Source: ATZT02 sp038145175
GTDB lineage: Bacteria; Actinomycetota; Actinomycetes; S36-B12; UBA5976
Assembly (NCBI GenBank): GCA_038145175.1
Contig: JAYQPE010000004.1
Coordinates: 117,800-181,799 of the forward strand
Direction of reading: 5' to 3'
DNA: 64,000 nucleotides
The notes under the pieces were generated by a model. That model was given only the letters and a program-made list of their open reading frames with translations. It was not told the origin of the DNA and made no database searches. This document shows positions 5,950 to 15,183 of this stretch, piece by piece (position 1 is the first letter of the stretch; each line of letters opens with the position of its first letter). The translations under genes and the position numbers were made by a program.

Positions 5950-8330
5950 TAATCACCAACTCGAACTGGAGGCATTCCTGATATATCACGGCCTTCATGA
6001 ATAGCGGCATAAACACGATCTGGAAGTAATGGCATATCAATATTTCTTACCCCAAAACCTTTAACTGCATCCATCACTGCGTTAACAAATGCAGCTGGAC
6101 CTCCAACCGTGGCACATTCACCAATTCCTTTAGCCCCAATTGGGTGATGTGGACATGGTGTTACAACTTCATGTAATTCAAATCCTGGAGTTTCCCAAGC
6201 AGTTGGTAGTAAATAATCCATGTAATTTGAACCAACACAATTTCCTTCTTCATCAAAAGTAATAAATTGCATACTTGACATTGCATAAGCTTCAGTTAAT
6301 CCACCCATGATTTGTCCTTCAACAATCATTGGATTAATGCGCACTCCACAATCATCAACCGCAACTACTTTTAATACATCCCACACACCAGTTTCTGGAT
6401 CAACTTCAACTGTGGCAATGTAACAAGCAAATGGCCAAGTTAGATTTGGTGGATCATAATAAGAAACATTTTCTAGTCCAGGTTCCATTCCATCTGGCAT
6501 ATTTGTGTAAGCAGCTACAGCACATTCTTGAATGGTTACACCTTTATCTTTAGCACCTCGGACAAAGAATCGACCTAGTTCCCATTCAATATCTTCCTCA
6601 GATACTTCTAATAAGTGTGCAGCTAATTTTCTTGCTTTTGCTCTAATTTTTCTTGCCACCATGGCAACAGCAGCACCGGCGACAGGTGTAGATCTTGACG
6701 CATAAGTTCCCATCCCAAATGGGGCTGTATCTGTGTCACCTTCTTCTACCACAATGTCATCGGCAGGAATGCCTAATTCATGTGCAACTATTTGAGCCCA
6801 AGTAGTTTCATGTCCTTGCCCTTGAGATTTAGCACCAGTACGAAGTAATGCTTTACCAGTAGCATGTACGCGAAGTTCAGCAGAGTCAAACATTTTTATT
6901 CCCAAAATGTCATATTCTCTTGAATTTCCCGCGCCAAGTGGTTCTGTCATTGTGGATATACCAATTCCTAATAATTTTCCACGCTTGGCTGCTTCTGCTT
7001 TTTGTTTTAAGAAATCTTTATAGCCAATAGCTTCTAATCCAATATCTAAGCATTTTCCATATTGACCAGAATCCGTTAAAAATCCAAATGGGGTTCTATA
7101 TGGAAACATATCGTCTTTCACAAAATTGATACGACGAAATTCAGCTTGATCCATACCAATATCATCAGCTGCTGCTTGCATCATTCTTTCTTGGAAAAAC
7201 ATTGCTTCAGTGACGCGGAAAGAACATCTATAAGCAACCCCACCTGGTGCTTTATTTGTATAAACTCCTGTAGCTGTTAGATGAGCAACAGGAATGTCGT
7301 ATGCAGCAAATGCTGAATGCATCAAACCTATTTTAAATTTACTTGGTTGAGCATCAGAAAAAAATGCACCTTGATCTGAAGTTGTGTGCATGCGAATACC
7401 TAAAATTTTTCCATCTTTTCGCATTGCAACTTGACCTTTCAAATACACATCTCTTGCAAAATGTGTTGAAATCAAATTTCCTGATTTATCTTCAATCCAC
7501 TTCACAGGTTTCTCAGTGAGAATTGAGGCAAGAATTGAAATTACATAACCTGGATAAACTGGCACCTTGTTGCCAAATCCTCCACCTAAATCTGGTGAAA
7601 TAATTCGAATTTGATGCTCAGGAAGTTCTGCAACTAAAGCAACTGCTGCACGAATAATGTGTGGTGCTTGAGTTGTCATGTAAACAGTTAATTTGCTGGT
7701 TGCACGATCAAAATCTGCAATTGAACCACAAGTTTCCATTGGTGATGGATGTGATCTTGGATAGTGAAGTTCTAAATTTGAAATTTTGTCTGCAGCAGCA
7801 AAAGCTTTATCTGTACCAGCTTTATCGCCAATTTCCCAATCGTAAACATGATTATTTACTTGACCACTTTTATCATCACGAATAACTGGTGCACTTGGCT
7901 CCATTGCTTGGAAAGGATTTACTAATGCAGGTAAAGTTTCATAATCAACTTTAATTTTCGCAACAGCATCTTTAGCAATATATGGATCATCTGCCACTAC
8001 CGCAGCAACTTCTTGACCTTGAAAACGAACTTTATCCGTAGCTAAGACTGCTTGTGTGTCATAAGACAACGTTGGCATCCAAGCTAAATTTCTAGCAGCC
8101 ATCATTTCACCGGTTAAAACTAAACGAACTCCTGGAACTTCCCAGGCTGCACTAACATCAATTGATTTAATACGCGCATGCGCTACAGGACTTCTTAATA
8201 TTTCCATGTGCAACATGCCAGGAAGAACTATGTCATCAACATAATTTCCTTTACCTCTAAGAAATCTGTTGTCTTCTACTCTTTTGCGGCTTGCACCCAT
8301 TCCACCTATTTTTATTTCATCTATTGTCAT
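5949..8330 (-). CDS. coxL: aerobic CO dehydrogenase large subunit, form I
   Basis: 793 residues, full length for a molybdenum hydroxylase large subunit. The active-site loop reads AYRCSFR at 366-372 (C369), the signature of form I, true CO-oxidising CoxL; form II proteins usually have AYRGAGR there. Other cofactor elements are GGGFG near 249-253, SQGQGHETTW, GTYASRSTPVAG, and KGIGECATVGGPAA with the catalytic-type Glu near the C-terminus. The enzyme oxidises CO with water to CO2 and passes electrons through CoxS and CoxM to the quinone pool. Order coxM-coxS-coxL is canonical. Confidence 0.96.
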   Translation of the reverse strand: MTIDEIKIGGMGASRKRVEDNRFLRGKGNYVDDIVLPGMLHMEILRSPVAHARIKSIDVSAAWEVPGVRLVLTGEMMAARNLAWMPTLSYDTQAVLATDKVRFQGQEVAAVVADDPYIAKDAVAKIKVDYETLPALVNPFQAMEPSAPVIRDDKSGQVNNHVYDWEIGDKAGTDKAFAAADKISNLELHYPRSHPSPMETCGSIADFDRATSKLTVYMTTQAPHIIRAAVALVAELPEHQIRIISPDLGGGFGNKVPVYPGYVISILASILTEKPVKWIEDKSGNLISTHFARDVYLKGQVAMRKDGKILGIRMHTTSDQGAFFSDAQPSKFKIGLMHSAFAAYDIPVAHLTATGVYTNKAPGGVAYRCSFRVTEAMFFQERMMQAAADDIGMDQAEFRRINFVKDDMFPYRTPFGFLTDSGQYGKCLDIGLEAIGYKDFLKQKAEAAKRGKLLGIGISTMTEPLGAGNSREYDILGIKMFDSAELRVHATGKALLRTGAKSQGQGHETTWAQIVAHELGIPADDIVVEEGDTDTAPFGMGTYASRSTPVAGAAVAMVARKIRAKARKLAAHLLEVSEEDIEWELGRFFVRGAKDKGVTIQECAVAAYTNMPDGMEPGLENVSYYDPPNLTWPFACYIATVEVDPETGVWDVLKVVAVDDCGVRINPMIVEGQIMGGLTEAYAMSSMQFITFDEEGNCVGSNYMDYLLPTAWETPGFELHEVVTPCPHHPIGAKGIGECATVGGPAAFVNAVMDAVKGFGVRNIDMPLLPDRVYAAIHEGRDISGMPPVRVGD
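7215..7235 (-). other. form I CoxL active-site loop
   Basis: These bases encode A-Y-R-C-S-F-R, residues 366-372 of CoxL. The central Cys is the residue that, in the characterised form I enzyme, ligates copper of the Mo-S-Cu centre. It is the best single discriminator between CO dehydrogenase and related hydroxylases of other substrates. Confidence 0.93.
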
Positions 8331-8339
8331 GTTTGCTCC

Positions 8340-8867
8340 TTAGTTTCCTGATGCTCGCATTTTTTCAGCAGCCCATAGAACTGATTTAACAATGTTTTGA
8401 TAACCAGTACATCTGCATAAATTTCCTGATAATGCCCAACGAACTTCATCTTCTGTTGGATTTGGATTTTCTTCCAATAAAGCTTTTGCTGCCATCATCA
8501 TTCCTGGTGTGCAAAAACCACAATGCAAACCGTGTTCTTGTTTAAATCCTTCTTGTATTGGATGCAACTCACTTGGAGTAGCCAAACCTTCAACTGTTTC
8601 AACTTTATGACCATCTGCTTGCACCGCTAGCATTGTGCAACTTTTAATTGGTCGACCATCAAACAATACTGTGCATGCACCACAATTTGTTGTGTCACAA
8701 CCTGTATGGGTTCCAGTCATTTTGAAACCTTGACGCAACAAATGTGCTAGTAGTAAGCGTGGTTCAACATCTGCAGTTCTATCAACACCATTTACTTTTA
8801 TTGTGACGCGGCGAACTGGTACGTCACCTTCTGGTTTTGGTGCAACTTCATCGTAGAGACTTGTCAT
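8340..8867 (-). CDS. coxS: CO dehydrogenase small subunit, 2x[2Fe-2S]
   Basis: 175 residues with both clusters complete: a plant-ferredoxin-type set at C57, C62, C65 and C77, and an all-helical set at C116, C119, C151 and C153 (CGFCTPG and LCRCTGYQNI). The subunit carries electrons from the Mo site in CoxL to FAD in CoxM. A 20-residue N-terminal extension precedes the ferredoxin domain. It ends nine bases before coxL and starts one base after coxM. Confidence 0.96.
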   Translation of the reverse strand: MTSLYDEVAPKPEGDVPVRRVTIKVNGVDRTADVEPRLLLAHLLRQGFKMTGTHTGCDTTNCGACTVLFDGRPIKSCTMLAVQADGHKVETVEGLATPSELHPIQEGFKQEHGLHCGFCTPGMMMAAKALLEENPNPTEDEVRWALSGNLCRCTGYQNIVKSVLWAAEKMRASGN

Positions 8868-8868
8868 T

Positions 8869-9741
8869 TTATGCTGCTACCTTTCTTTGATTTAAATTAT
8901 TTAGAATTCTTGTCACAAAAGTTGAAACAATTTGACGTTTATAACTTGCACTACCTCGATTGTCTGTGCGAGGTTCAGCAGAAGCTGCAGCTAATTGTGC
9001 AGCTTTTGCAATATTTGTTTCATTCAATGATTGACCTTCTAAAGATTTCGCTGCATCAGCGGCATTAATTGTTTTTCCACCTACACCGCCTAAAGCAATT
9101 CCTGCTCTATGAACTTTGCCATTGACCATATCTAGTGAAACCGCAACTGAAGCAGTTGCAAAATCACCAACTCTTCTTTCAAGCTTTAAATATCCACCTA
9201 AGTTTTCACCTTTGAATGCAGGTACAACTGCCTCGATCGCAATTTCGTTAAATTCCATTGCATTTGTAAATGGACCAGTAACGAAATCTGTCATTGGTAT
9301 TTCTCTTTTACCTTTTGGTCCTTGAACTACTAAATATCCATTAGTGGCGATCATGGTTGCTGCCCAATCGCCTTGGGGGTCGGCATGACAAACAGAACCA
9401 ACAAAAGTTCCGCGAGCACGAACGATTGGATCAGCAACCAAATGTGCAGCTGCTGCAATTGTTGGTTGTGCAGCTTTAATTATTTTCGATTTTTCTAAAT
9501 CTTCATGTCTGCATAAAGCACCAATTCTAAAAGAACCGTCTTCAGCGACCCGGTGATAATTCAATCCTGGAATATTATTTATATCTACTAACATTTCTGG
9601 AGCAGCAAATCTTAATTTAAGCATTGGTACTAAACTTTGTCCTCCGGCAATAATTTTTGCTTCACCTTTACCAGCAGTCAGTAATGAAATCGCTTCTTCA
9701 ATAGATTTTGGTGCTTCATATTTAAATCTACTTGGATACAT
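8869..9741 (-). CDS. coxM: CO dehydrogenase medium subunit, FAD-binding
   Basis: 290 residues, normal for CoxM. The first FAD-pyrophosphate motif is AGGQS at 32-36. The second, usually T-I-G-G, reads TFVGS at 112-116 followed by CHADPQGDW, an acceptable variant. The C-terminal CO-dehydrogenase flavoprotein domain includes LERRVGDFA. The protein oxidises reduced CoxS and delivers electrons to quinone. A ribosome site AAGGAA sits six bases before the ATG. First of the coxMSL trio. Confidence 0.95.
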   Translation of the reverse strand: MYPSRFKYEAPKSIEEAISLLTAGKGEAKIIAGGQSLVPMLKLRFAAPEMLVDINNIPGLNYHRVAEDGSFRIGALCRHEDLEKSKIIKAAQPTIAAAAHLVADPIVRARGTFVGSVCHADPQGDWAATMIATNGYLVVQGPKGKREIPMTDFVTGPFTNAMEFNEIAIEAVVPAFKGENLGGYLKLERRVGDFATASVAVSLDMVNGKVHRAGIALGGVGGKTINAADAAKSLEGQSLNETNIAKAAQLAAASAEPRTDNRGSASYKRQIVSTFVTRILNNLNQRKVAA

Positions 9742-9787
9742 TTACAATTCCTTTCTTTTCCTTATTTCTTTTTGCAAAACTAAACTT

Positions 9788-10033
9788 TTACTTTTTTTTC
9801 TTCTTGCCACGTTCATCAGCAACTGCAGTTGGTTCATCTGCACTATCTGGATCTGGTCTTTTTTCTTGATGTGGTGGCCATGGTCCTTTAACAGGTTGTC
9901 CTGCAACTTTTAGATATTCAGTAATTTGTGGCCACGCCCAAATAGTTGGACTATCACCTTTTTTTGGAGAGTTTTCAATTAGCTCAAAAAATCTTGGATT
10001 ACCTTTTTCTTTACCGGTTGATTCAAAAGCCAT
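9788..10033 (-). CDS. small hydrophilic protein upstream of coxM
   Basis: 81 residues from the ATG at 10033, chosen over an in-frame TTG six bases upstream because AAGGAG lies six bases before the ATG but directly abuts the TTG. It has one Trp-containing block (SPTIWAWPQITEYLKVAG) followed by a Pro- and charge-rich segment and a terminal run of Lys. The tail looks disordered. I do not recognise it. Leading the cox operon it could be an assembly factor, but nothing in the sequence shows that. Confidence 0.7.
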   Translation of the reverse strand: MAFESTGKEKGNPRFFELIENSPKKGDSPTIWAWPQITEYLKVAGQPVKGPWPPHQEKRPDPDSADEPTAVADERGKKKKK

Positions 10034-10156
10034 TGTCAACTCCTTTTGATTCTTAATTGAATTCCGTGTTAGGTCATCAATCTAGTTGAAACTTACTCAA
10101 ACCATACATCCGGTTACGCCTACCAGACAATAACTTTTTTCAACAATTTCTATTGA

Positions 10157-10747
10157 CTAAAGAGGGCGCCCTCTCAAGTCTGTTGCCAGGTCCACATCGT
10201 CTAGCCCAGCTTTTTGCTTAAAAACTTCTTCAGCCACATCTGACCTTGAACTCAAAAATGCCTTTGCCCCTGTATCACCTGAAACTGTGCTTATGACTTC
10301 ATCCCAGTATTGGGAGGCTATCTTAACCGGGTGGCCTTGTATCCCTTCAAATTTTGCAACTACCAAATCAGCTGGATTGTCAAGTACTTTTTTAATAATT
10401 TCAACAGTGAGCCAAGGTAAATCTACAAGTGTGATCAAAACATGAGTTATTTGATTTTCATTTTTGGCCTCAAGTTTTTTATTTTGTTTTTGTAAAGCTT
10501 TAAGGCCACTTTTTATGGAAGTACTAACCCCTTCAGCCCAATCTGTATTTATAACTATTTCGCTATTATTTACCTCACCAATCCAGGCTCCCAACACCAC
10601 AAAAACAAAATCACAACCTGACTTATTTAATAAATTAACCGCATGATCTACCAGTCTTTCTCCATTAAATAAAACACTTGCTTTAGGTTGACCAATCCGA
10701 GTTCCTGCTCCAGCGGCAAGAACTAAACCGGCAGTTACGTTAGTCAT
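10157..10747 (-). CDS. MobA/MocA-type nucleotidyltransferase
   Basis: 196 residues. The N-terminal LAAGAGTRIGQPKA is the nucleotide-binding loop of MobA-like enzymes, and a metal-binding VDLPW follows near the middle, as in MocA (CTP:molybdopterin cytidylyltransferase). CO dehydrogenases use molybdopterin cytosine dinucleotide, so a MocA role would complete cofactor building here. The protein could instead attach GMP; sequence alone does not decide. It is upstream of the cox operon on the same strand, and its start is only 17 bases from the divergent XdhC-like gene. Confidence 0.82.
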   Translation of the reverse strand: MTNVTAGLVLAAGAGTRIGQPKASVLFNGERLVDHAVNLLNKSGCDFVFVVLGAWIGEVNNSEIVINTDWAEGVSTSIKSGLKALQKQNKKLEAKNENQITHVLITLVDLPWLTVEIIKKVLDNPADLVVAKFEGIQGHPVKIASQYWDEVISTVSGDTGAKAFLSSRSDVAEEVFKQKAGLDDVDLATDLRGRPL

Positions 10748-10752
10748 TTGGA

Positions 10753-10758
10753 TACAAT
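10753..10758 (+). promoter_or_regulatory. leaderless -10 element for the XdhC-like gene
   Basis: TACAAT stands six bases before the ATG at 10765, and no Shine-Dalgarno is present. This is the actinobacterial leaderless layout (TANNNT, 6-7 bases, start). Only 17 bases separate the two divergent start codons, so both promoters must be very compact. Confidence 0.6.
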
Positions 10759-10764
10759 CTCTTA

Positions 10765-11904
10765 ATGAGAGAAATTATTGAAAGTCTTCGAACTTGGTTT
10801 AATTCTGACCTTGATTTCACAATTGCTACAGTAACGCGAACTTGGAGTTCTTCTCCACGTCCCATCGGTGCTGCAATGGCTGTTTCTAAAAATGAAGAAA
10901 TTGTGGGAAGTGTTTCAGGTGGCTGTGTTGAAGGTGCCTTATTTGAAGCATCTCTTGAAGTTTTAAAAGATGGTAAGCCAAAAGTATTGATGTATGGCGT
11001 AAGCGATGATGATGCAATAGAAGTTGGTTTAACCTGTGGTGGAACTATTGAACTTTTTGTTCAACTTGTTAATAAAAAAACTTTTCCAAATTTTAATGAA
11101 GTAGCAGATACAATTCTCAAAGATTTACCTATCGCCATTGCAACTATAACAAGTGGCAGTGAAAATATTGGTTGTCGAATAATTTTATTTCAAAATTCTT
11201 TTGAAGGCAGCCTAAATAATGCAGGTCTGGAAGAATCTGTTTTAGAAGATGCTCGTGGACTATTGAATCATGGTAATACTAGAACTTTAAAATTTGGAGT
11301 CAATGGTGAAAGAAGAATAGATAATGTAAATATATTTGTAGAATCTTTTGCACGAGCTCCAAGAATGATAGTTTTTGGTGCAATAGATTTTGCAACAGCT
11401 GTAGCAAATATTGGAAAGTTTTTAGGTTATTACGTAATAGTTTGTGATGCCCGACCAATATTTGCCACTAAACGCAGATTTCCAAATGCTGATGAAATTA
11501 TAGTTTCTTGGCCACATAAATATCTTTCAAGTATTGAAGTTGACGAAAGAACTGTACTTTGTGTTTTAACCCATGATCCTAAATTTGATATACCACTTTT
11601 AGAAATAGCTTTAAAAACCAAAGCAGGATATATCGGGGCTATGGGAAGTAGAAGAACTCATGAAGATCGTTTAAAAAAATTACAAGAAATTGGAATTTCT
11701 AAAAATGAACTTTCTAGACTTAGATCACCAATTGGTTTAGATCTTGGGGCAAGAACTCCGGAAGAAACGGCAGTGTCTATAGCTGCTGAAATTATTTCAA
11801 ATATTTATGGTGGAACAAATAATTCTTTATCTACAAATTCAAATTTAAAAATTCATAAAGATTCTTTAGCAAGTGAGAATGAATTACCACCTAAGTTAAA
11901 TTAA
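10765..11904 (+). CDS. XdhC/CoxI-family cofactor insertion protein
   Basis: 379 residues. The N-terminal XdhC domain has the hallmark TRTWSSSPRPIGAAMAV and VGSVSGGCVEG (Cys near 55), then a second GLTCGGT motif. The C-terminal half is the Rossmann-like XdhC_C domain with GAMGSRRTHEDRL and LGARTPEETAVSIAAE. Such proteins bind sulfurated Mo cofactor and hand it to the apo-enzyme. It is transcribed away from mocA. A 25-residue Ser/Asn-rich tail follows the domain. One of three XdhC-like genes within 12 kb. Confidence 0.87.
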   Translation: MREIIESLRTWFNSDLDFTIATVTRTWSSSPRPIGAAMAVSKNEEIVGSVSGGCVEGALFEASLEVLKDGKPKVLMYGVSDDDAIEVGLTCGGTIELFVQLVNKKTFPNFNEVADTILKDLPIAIATITSGSENIGCRIILFQNSFEGSLNNAGLEESVLEDARGLLNHGNTRTLKFGVNGERRIDNVNIFVESFARAPRMIVFGAIDFATAVANIGKFLGYYVIVCDARPIFATKRRFPNADEIIVSWPHKYLSSIEVDERTVLCVLTHDPKFDIPLLEIALKTKAGYIGAMGSRRTHEDRLKKLQEIGISKNELSRLRSPIGLDLGARTPEETAVSIAAEIISNIYGGTNNSLSTNSNLKIHKDSLASENELPPKLN

Positions 11905-11907
11905 AAC

Positions 11908-12396
11908 TTAGTTTTCTCTTTTGTGATCTCCACCATTAATTTGATCTAAAGTATGTTCTAAAATTGGCATGATTACTTCCAAACCATCTTTCACTCCACC
12001 TATTGATCCAGGTAAATTAATTATCAACGTTTTATTTGCAATACCTGCAATACCTCTTGAAATAATTGCAGTTGGTATCCCTTTTTTCACACCATAATTT
12101 CTTATAGCTTCAGCAATTCCAGGTGATTCACGTTGAATAACTTTTTTTGTCATTTCAGGAGTCAAATCCATTGGTGTATGACCTGTTCCACCAGTAGTAA
12201 TAACAATATCTTTTAAATTATTTACAGCTTCTTGTAATTTTTGAGTAACTATTTCCCCATCTGAAATAACTAGAGGTCCTTCTACTTCTAGTCCAGCATT
12301 TGTTAGCGTTTCAAATATTAAAGGTCCAGAAGTATCTTCCCAAACACCTTGAGCAGCTCTTGTGGAAACTGTTATTACCAAAGCTTTATATTTCAT
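11908..12396 (-). CDS. mogA: MogA/MoaB molybdopterin adenylyltransferase
   Basis: 162 residues from the ATG at 12396, one base after the moaA stop. The in-frame TTG at 12408 is less likely, because a GGGGGA ribosome site fits the ATG. The core TTGGTGHTPMDLTPE is the conserved molybdopterin-binding loop of the MogA/MoaB fold, and INLPGSIGGVKDGLE follows. It adenylylates molybdopterin before metal insertion by MoeA. Last gene of the order moeA-moaE-moaA-mogA. Confidence 0.88.
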   Translation of the reverse strand: MKYKALVITVSTRAAQGVWEDTSGPLIFETLTNAGLEVEGPLVISDGEIVTQKLQEAVNNLKDIVITTGGTGHTPMDLTPEMTKKVIQRESPGIAEAIRNYGVKKGIPTAIISRGIAGIANKTLIINLPGSIGGVKDGLEVIMPILEHTLDQINGGDHKREN

Positions 12397-12397
12397 T

Positions 12398-13399
12398 TCA
12401 TCCCCCAATAGCAGACATTGGGCGTTGAGGTTTGATAAAAGTTGGCAAATTAATTTGATGGCCGGCTAATTTATCTTTTACCGTTTGTTGTAAAACACTG
12501 GTAATTTTTGTTACTTTTTCTTCATTATTTAATTGATTACTTCTCAAAATATCTCTTAAATTAGACTCAGTTCTAGAAAAAAGGCAAGAACGAATTTGGC
12601 CATCTGAAGTTAATCTAAGTCGATCACACGATCCACAAAATGGCTTACTAATACTTGCAATAATTCCCACATATTGCGGTCCGCCATTTATTAAAAATTT
12701 TTCTGCCGGAGCTGATCCTCGAGTTGGGACAGCACTTAAATTATAAATATTTTTTAAGGAATCAAATATTTCATCTGCGGTAATAAAATTATTTCGGCTC
12801 CAAGCATTACCTGCATCAAGAGGCATTTGCTCAATAAATCTAAGTTCTAATTCAGATTCAAGTGCCCATTTTACTAACGCTGGTGCTTCGTCATCATTTA
12901 TTCCTCGTAATAAAACTGAATTTATTTTTATAGGTTTTAATCCAGATTTTTTAGCTGCTTCAATACCTTTAAATACATCTTGTATGCGATTTCGTTTCGT
13001 AATTTCCATAAAACGATCTGCTTGTAAAGTGTCTAAACTTACGTTAATTCTTTTTAATCCCGCATCTACAAGTTCCTCAGCTTTTTTAGCTAAGGCAAGT
13101 CCGTTAGTAGTCATAGATATTTCCGGCGGATTTTTAATTTCATTAATTTGTGCCACAATTTCAACAATGTCTGGACGGATAAGTGGTTCTCCACCAGTAA
13201 GTCGTATTTCGGTGATTCCACAATCAACAGCAATTTTTATTACTTCTACTAATTCAGGTGTTGTTAAATGATCTTTTGATGGAATCCAAAGATTAAAATC
13301 TTCAGGCATACAATATGAGCATCTCAAATTACATTTATCGGTAAGTGAAATTCTTAAGTCTTTATGCACTCGACCAAAAGAATCGATTAGTTGTGTCAT
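12398..13399 (-). CDS. moaA: GTP 3',8-cyclase MoaA
   Basis: 333 residues from an ATG that overlaps the moaE stop by four bases (ATGA). The radical-SAM cluster is C23-x3-C27-x2-C30 (DKCNLRCSYCMPED), and the second cluster comes from FCGSCDRLRLT plus IRSCLF. The C-terminus ends in I-G-G, the double-glycine end needed for activity. MoaA makes the first committed step from GTP toward cyclic pyranopterin. The usual partner MoaC is not encoded in this window. Confidence 0.95.
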   Translation of the reverse strand: MTQLIDSFGRVHKDLRISLTDKCNLRCSYCMPEDFNLWIPSKDHLTTPELVEVIKIAVDCGITEIRLTGGEPLIRPDIVEIVAQINEIKNPPEISMTTNGLALAKKAEELVDAGLKRINVSLDTLQADRFMEITKRNRIQDVFKGIEAAKKSGLKPIKINSVLLRGINDDEAPALVKWALESELELRFIEQMPLDAGNAWSRNNFITADEIFDSLKNIYNLSAVPTRGSAPAEKFLINGGPQYVGIIASISKPFCGSCDRLRLTSDGQIRSCLFSRTESNLRDILRSNQLNNEEKVTKITSVLQQTVKDKLAGHQINLPTFIKPQRPMSAIGG

Positions 13400-13815
13400 G
13401 CTGAATTCACCCACTCATCACTTCCGTCTTCAAAATATTGATGCTTCCATATGGGTAATTTCTCTTTAACACGACTAACCGCTACAGAGCAGGCATTAAA
13501 AGCAACATCACGATGTTTCGAAGCAACTATAACCGCAAAAGCTATATCTTGAATTTGTAAGATTCCAAATCTATGCACCATTACTAAAGACTCAAGTTTA
13601 AATTCTTGAATTAATTCATTTGCAATTGATTGCAAAACTTTTTCTGCGCTAGGATGGATTTCATAATCCAATGATTTAACATTTTTATTATTATCATGAT
13701 TTCTGACATTTCCAGAAAAAACAACAATTGCGCCACTTGCAGAATTTACAGCAGATTTTCTAAGTTCATCTAAATCAATTTGTTCATCAGTTACTGCAGT
13801 ATAGGTATAGGTCAT
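13396..13815 (-). CDS. moaE: molybdopterin synthase catalytic subunit MoaE
   Basis: 139 residues from the ATG at 13815; a TTG at 13830 would add five residues. Family motifs are plain: FSGNVRNHDNN, LDYEIHPSAEK, HRFGILQIQD, SKHRDVAF, and KEKLPIWKHQYFEDG with the catalytic Lys. It converts cyclic pyranopterin to molybdopterin with sulfur carried by MoaD. The moaD gene lies 3.2 kb away on the other strand rather than next to it. Confidence 0.93.
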   Translation of the reverse strand: MTYTYTAVTDEQIDLDELRKSAVNSASGAIVVFSGNVRNHDNNKNVKSLDYEIHPSAEKVLQSIANELIQEFKLESLVMVHRFGILQIQDIAFAVIVASKHRDVAFNACSVAVSRVKEKLPIWKHQYFEDGSDEWVNSA

Positions 13816-13846
13816 TGTTTTGTTTCCCAAACTCCATTTTTATGCT

Positions 13847-15013
13847 CTAACAAGAGAGCCATCTAACTAGTGTTCCTTTTTCATTTAACCCAGGAGGCAA
13901 TATTGCAAAGCCAGAAGAATTTGCTAAACCTCTTAACATCGCCGAACCTAAAAATTTTGCGGGCATAAATTCCCCATTAATCACATTTCCTGGTATTTGA
14001 CGCGAAAATCCTGTTGGAGTAGAAATTTCTACTCCCATTTTAATAAAAATCTCTTTTTCTTTTTTTCTTCCTAATAATGAGTAAATTAAAGGAATTCCAA
14101 ATGAGGTCAAAGAAGAAATAGCAGATAAAGGATTTCCAGGAAGTGAAATTACAATAATTGTTTTCCCGCTTTTATTTAATACGGTATTTATCAAAATATG
14201 ATATCCGGGACGAACTTTTACTCTATCTATTAAAAATTTACCATTAAATTTTTCAATCATAGGTTTTACAAAATCTCTTGGTCCATCAGCTGTTCCACCT
14301 GTAGTGATGATAATTTCACTAGAATCTATTTCTTTATCAAAGAGATTAATTAATGTGTTTAAATCATCTTTCACAAAATAAGTTTTATTTATTTCTACCC
14401 CGTAATTTAAAAGAAAAGAGGGAAGTTGTATTCCTAGTGCATCTCGAATTTGACCATCTTTGGGTATACCTTGCTCTAATAATTCATCTCCTAGAATAAA
14501 AATAGAAACTTTAGGTTTAACAACAACTTTAACTTCATCGACTCCACTCGCTGCAAATAATCCAAGATGAAAGGGATTTATCTTTTCACCTGCTCCAAGC
14601 AGTAAATCTCCTGTATTACATTCTGCTCCAGCTTCCCGAATATTTTCACCCATTTTTGAATCACCAGTTATTAATCCATCTTTTTCAACAGTTTTTTCCC
14701 AAGGAATTACTGCTTCACCACCAAACGGTAAAACTCCGCCTGTAGCTATGCGCATTGTTTCTCCAGATTTAAGTTGTGTTGATTCTTTTGTTCCGGTAAT
14801 AACTTCACCAATAATTTTCCAAGGACCAGATCCTGAAACAACCCAACCATCCATTGCAGATGTCCTATACGCAGGAACAACTGTTAGTGCTAAAACATTT
14901 TCAAATAAAATTCTGTCAACTGCTTGATTTATTGATATTTTTTCAAATTGTAAACTCTTAAATGTACTTTCACAAATTTCACGAGCTTCTTGCCAAGAAC
15001 GTTCACTCTTCAT
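13847..15013 (-). CDS. moeA: molybdopterin molybdotransferase MoeA
   Basis: 388 residues, normal for MoeA. N-terminal MoeA_N shows TVVPAYRTSAMDGWVV and the loop IATGGVLPFGGEAVIPWE. The central MoCF_biosynth domain has IILGDELLEQG-type and IIITTGGTADGPRDFV motifs. ISLPGNPLSAISSL and a beta-barrel end follow. MoeA inserts molybdate into adenylylated molybdopterin. It starts the minus-strand moeA-moaE-moaA-mogA run. Upstream, CATAAT lies six bases before the ATG, suggesting a leaderless transcript. Confidence 0.93.
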   Translation of the reverse strand: MKSERSWQEAREICESTFKSLQFEKISINQAVDRILFENVLALTVVPAYRTSAMDGWVVSGSGPWKIIGEVITGTKESTQLKSGETMRIATGGVLPFGGEAVIPWEKTVEKDGLITGDSKMGENIREAGAECNTGDLLLGAGEKINPFHLGLFAASGVDEVKVVVKPKVSIFILGDELLEQGIPKDGQIRDALGIQLPSFLLNYGVEINKTYFVKDDLNTLINLFDKEIDSSEIIITTGGTADGPRDFVKPMIEKFNGKFLIDRVKVRPGYHILINTVLNKSGKTIIVISLPGNPLSAISSLTSFGIPLIYSLLGRKKEKEIFIKMGVEISTPTGFSRQIPGNVINGEFMPAKFLGSAMLRGLANSSGFAILPPGLNEKGTLVRWLSC

Positions 15014-15123
15014 TACTTCATTATGTCACTTGTTCAATTGTGCTACTATAAAAACCTGTGGGAATGACTGGGACAGACCGGTTCTTACAATCCAAAATCA
15101 AAAAATCTTTGAGGTGTTTTGTC

Positions 15124-15183
15124 ATGGAAAAAAATATTTCTAAATTTTATTTCATAACTAATATTAATAAAATATTTAAATAG
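15124..15183 (+). CDS. possible 19-codon leader peptide
   Basis: A short frame (MEKNISKFYFITNINKIFK) starts at ATG 15124 behind a GAGG ribosome site, and its TAG at 15181-15183 ends one base before the ATG of the permease gene at 15185. The permease start itself lacks a Shine-Dalgarno. The layout looks like a leader peptide that couples translation to the next gene. Its composition is ordinary AT-rich coding, so chance is possible. Confidence 0.4.
   Translation: MEKNISKFYFITNINKIFK

Noticed and set aside
10161..10174. 14-base palindrome AGAGGGCGCCCTCT
   Set aside because: It lies within the last codons of the mocA-like gene and has no loop, so it would not fold into a terminator hairpin.
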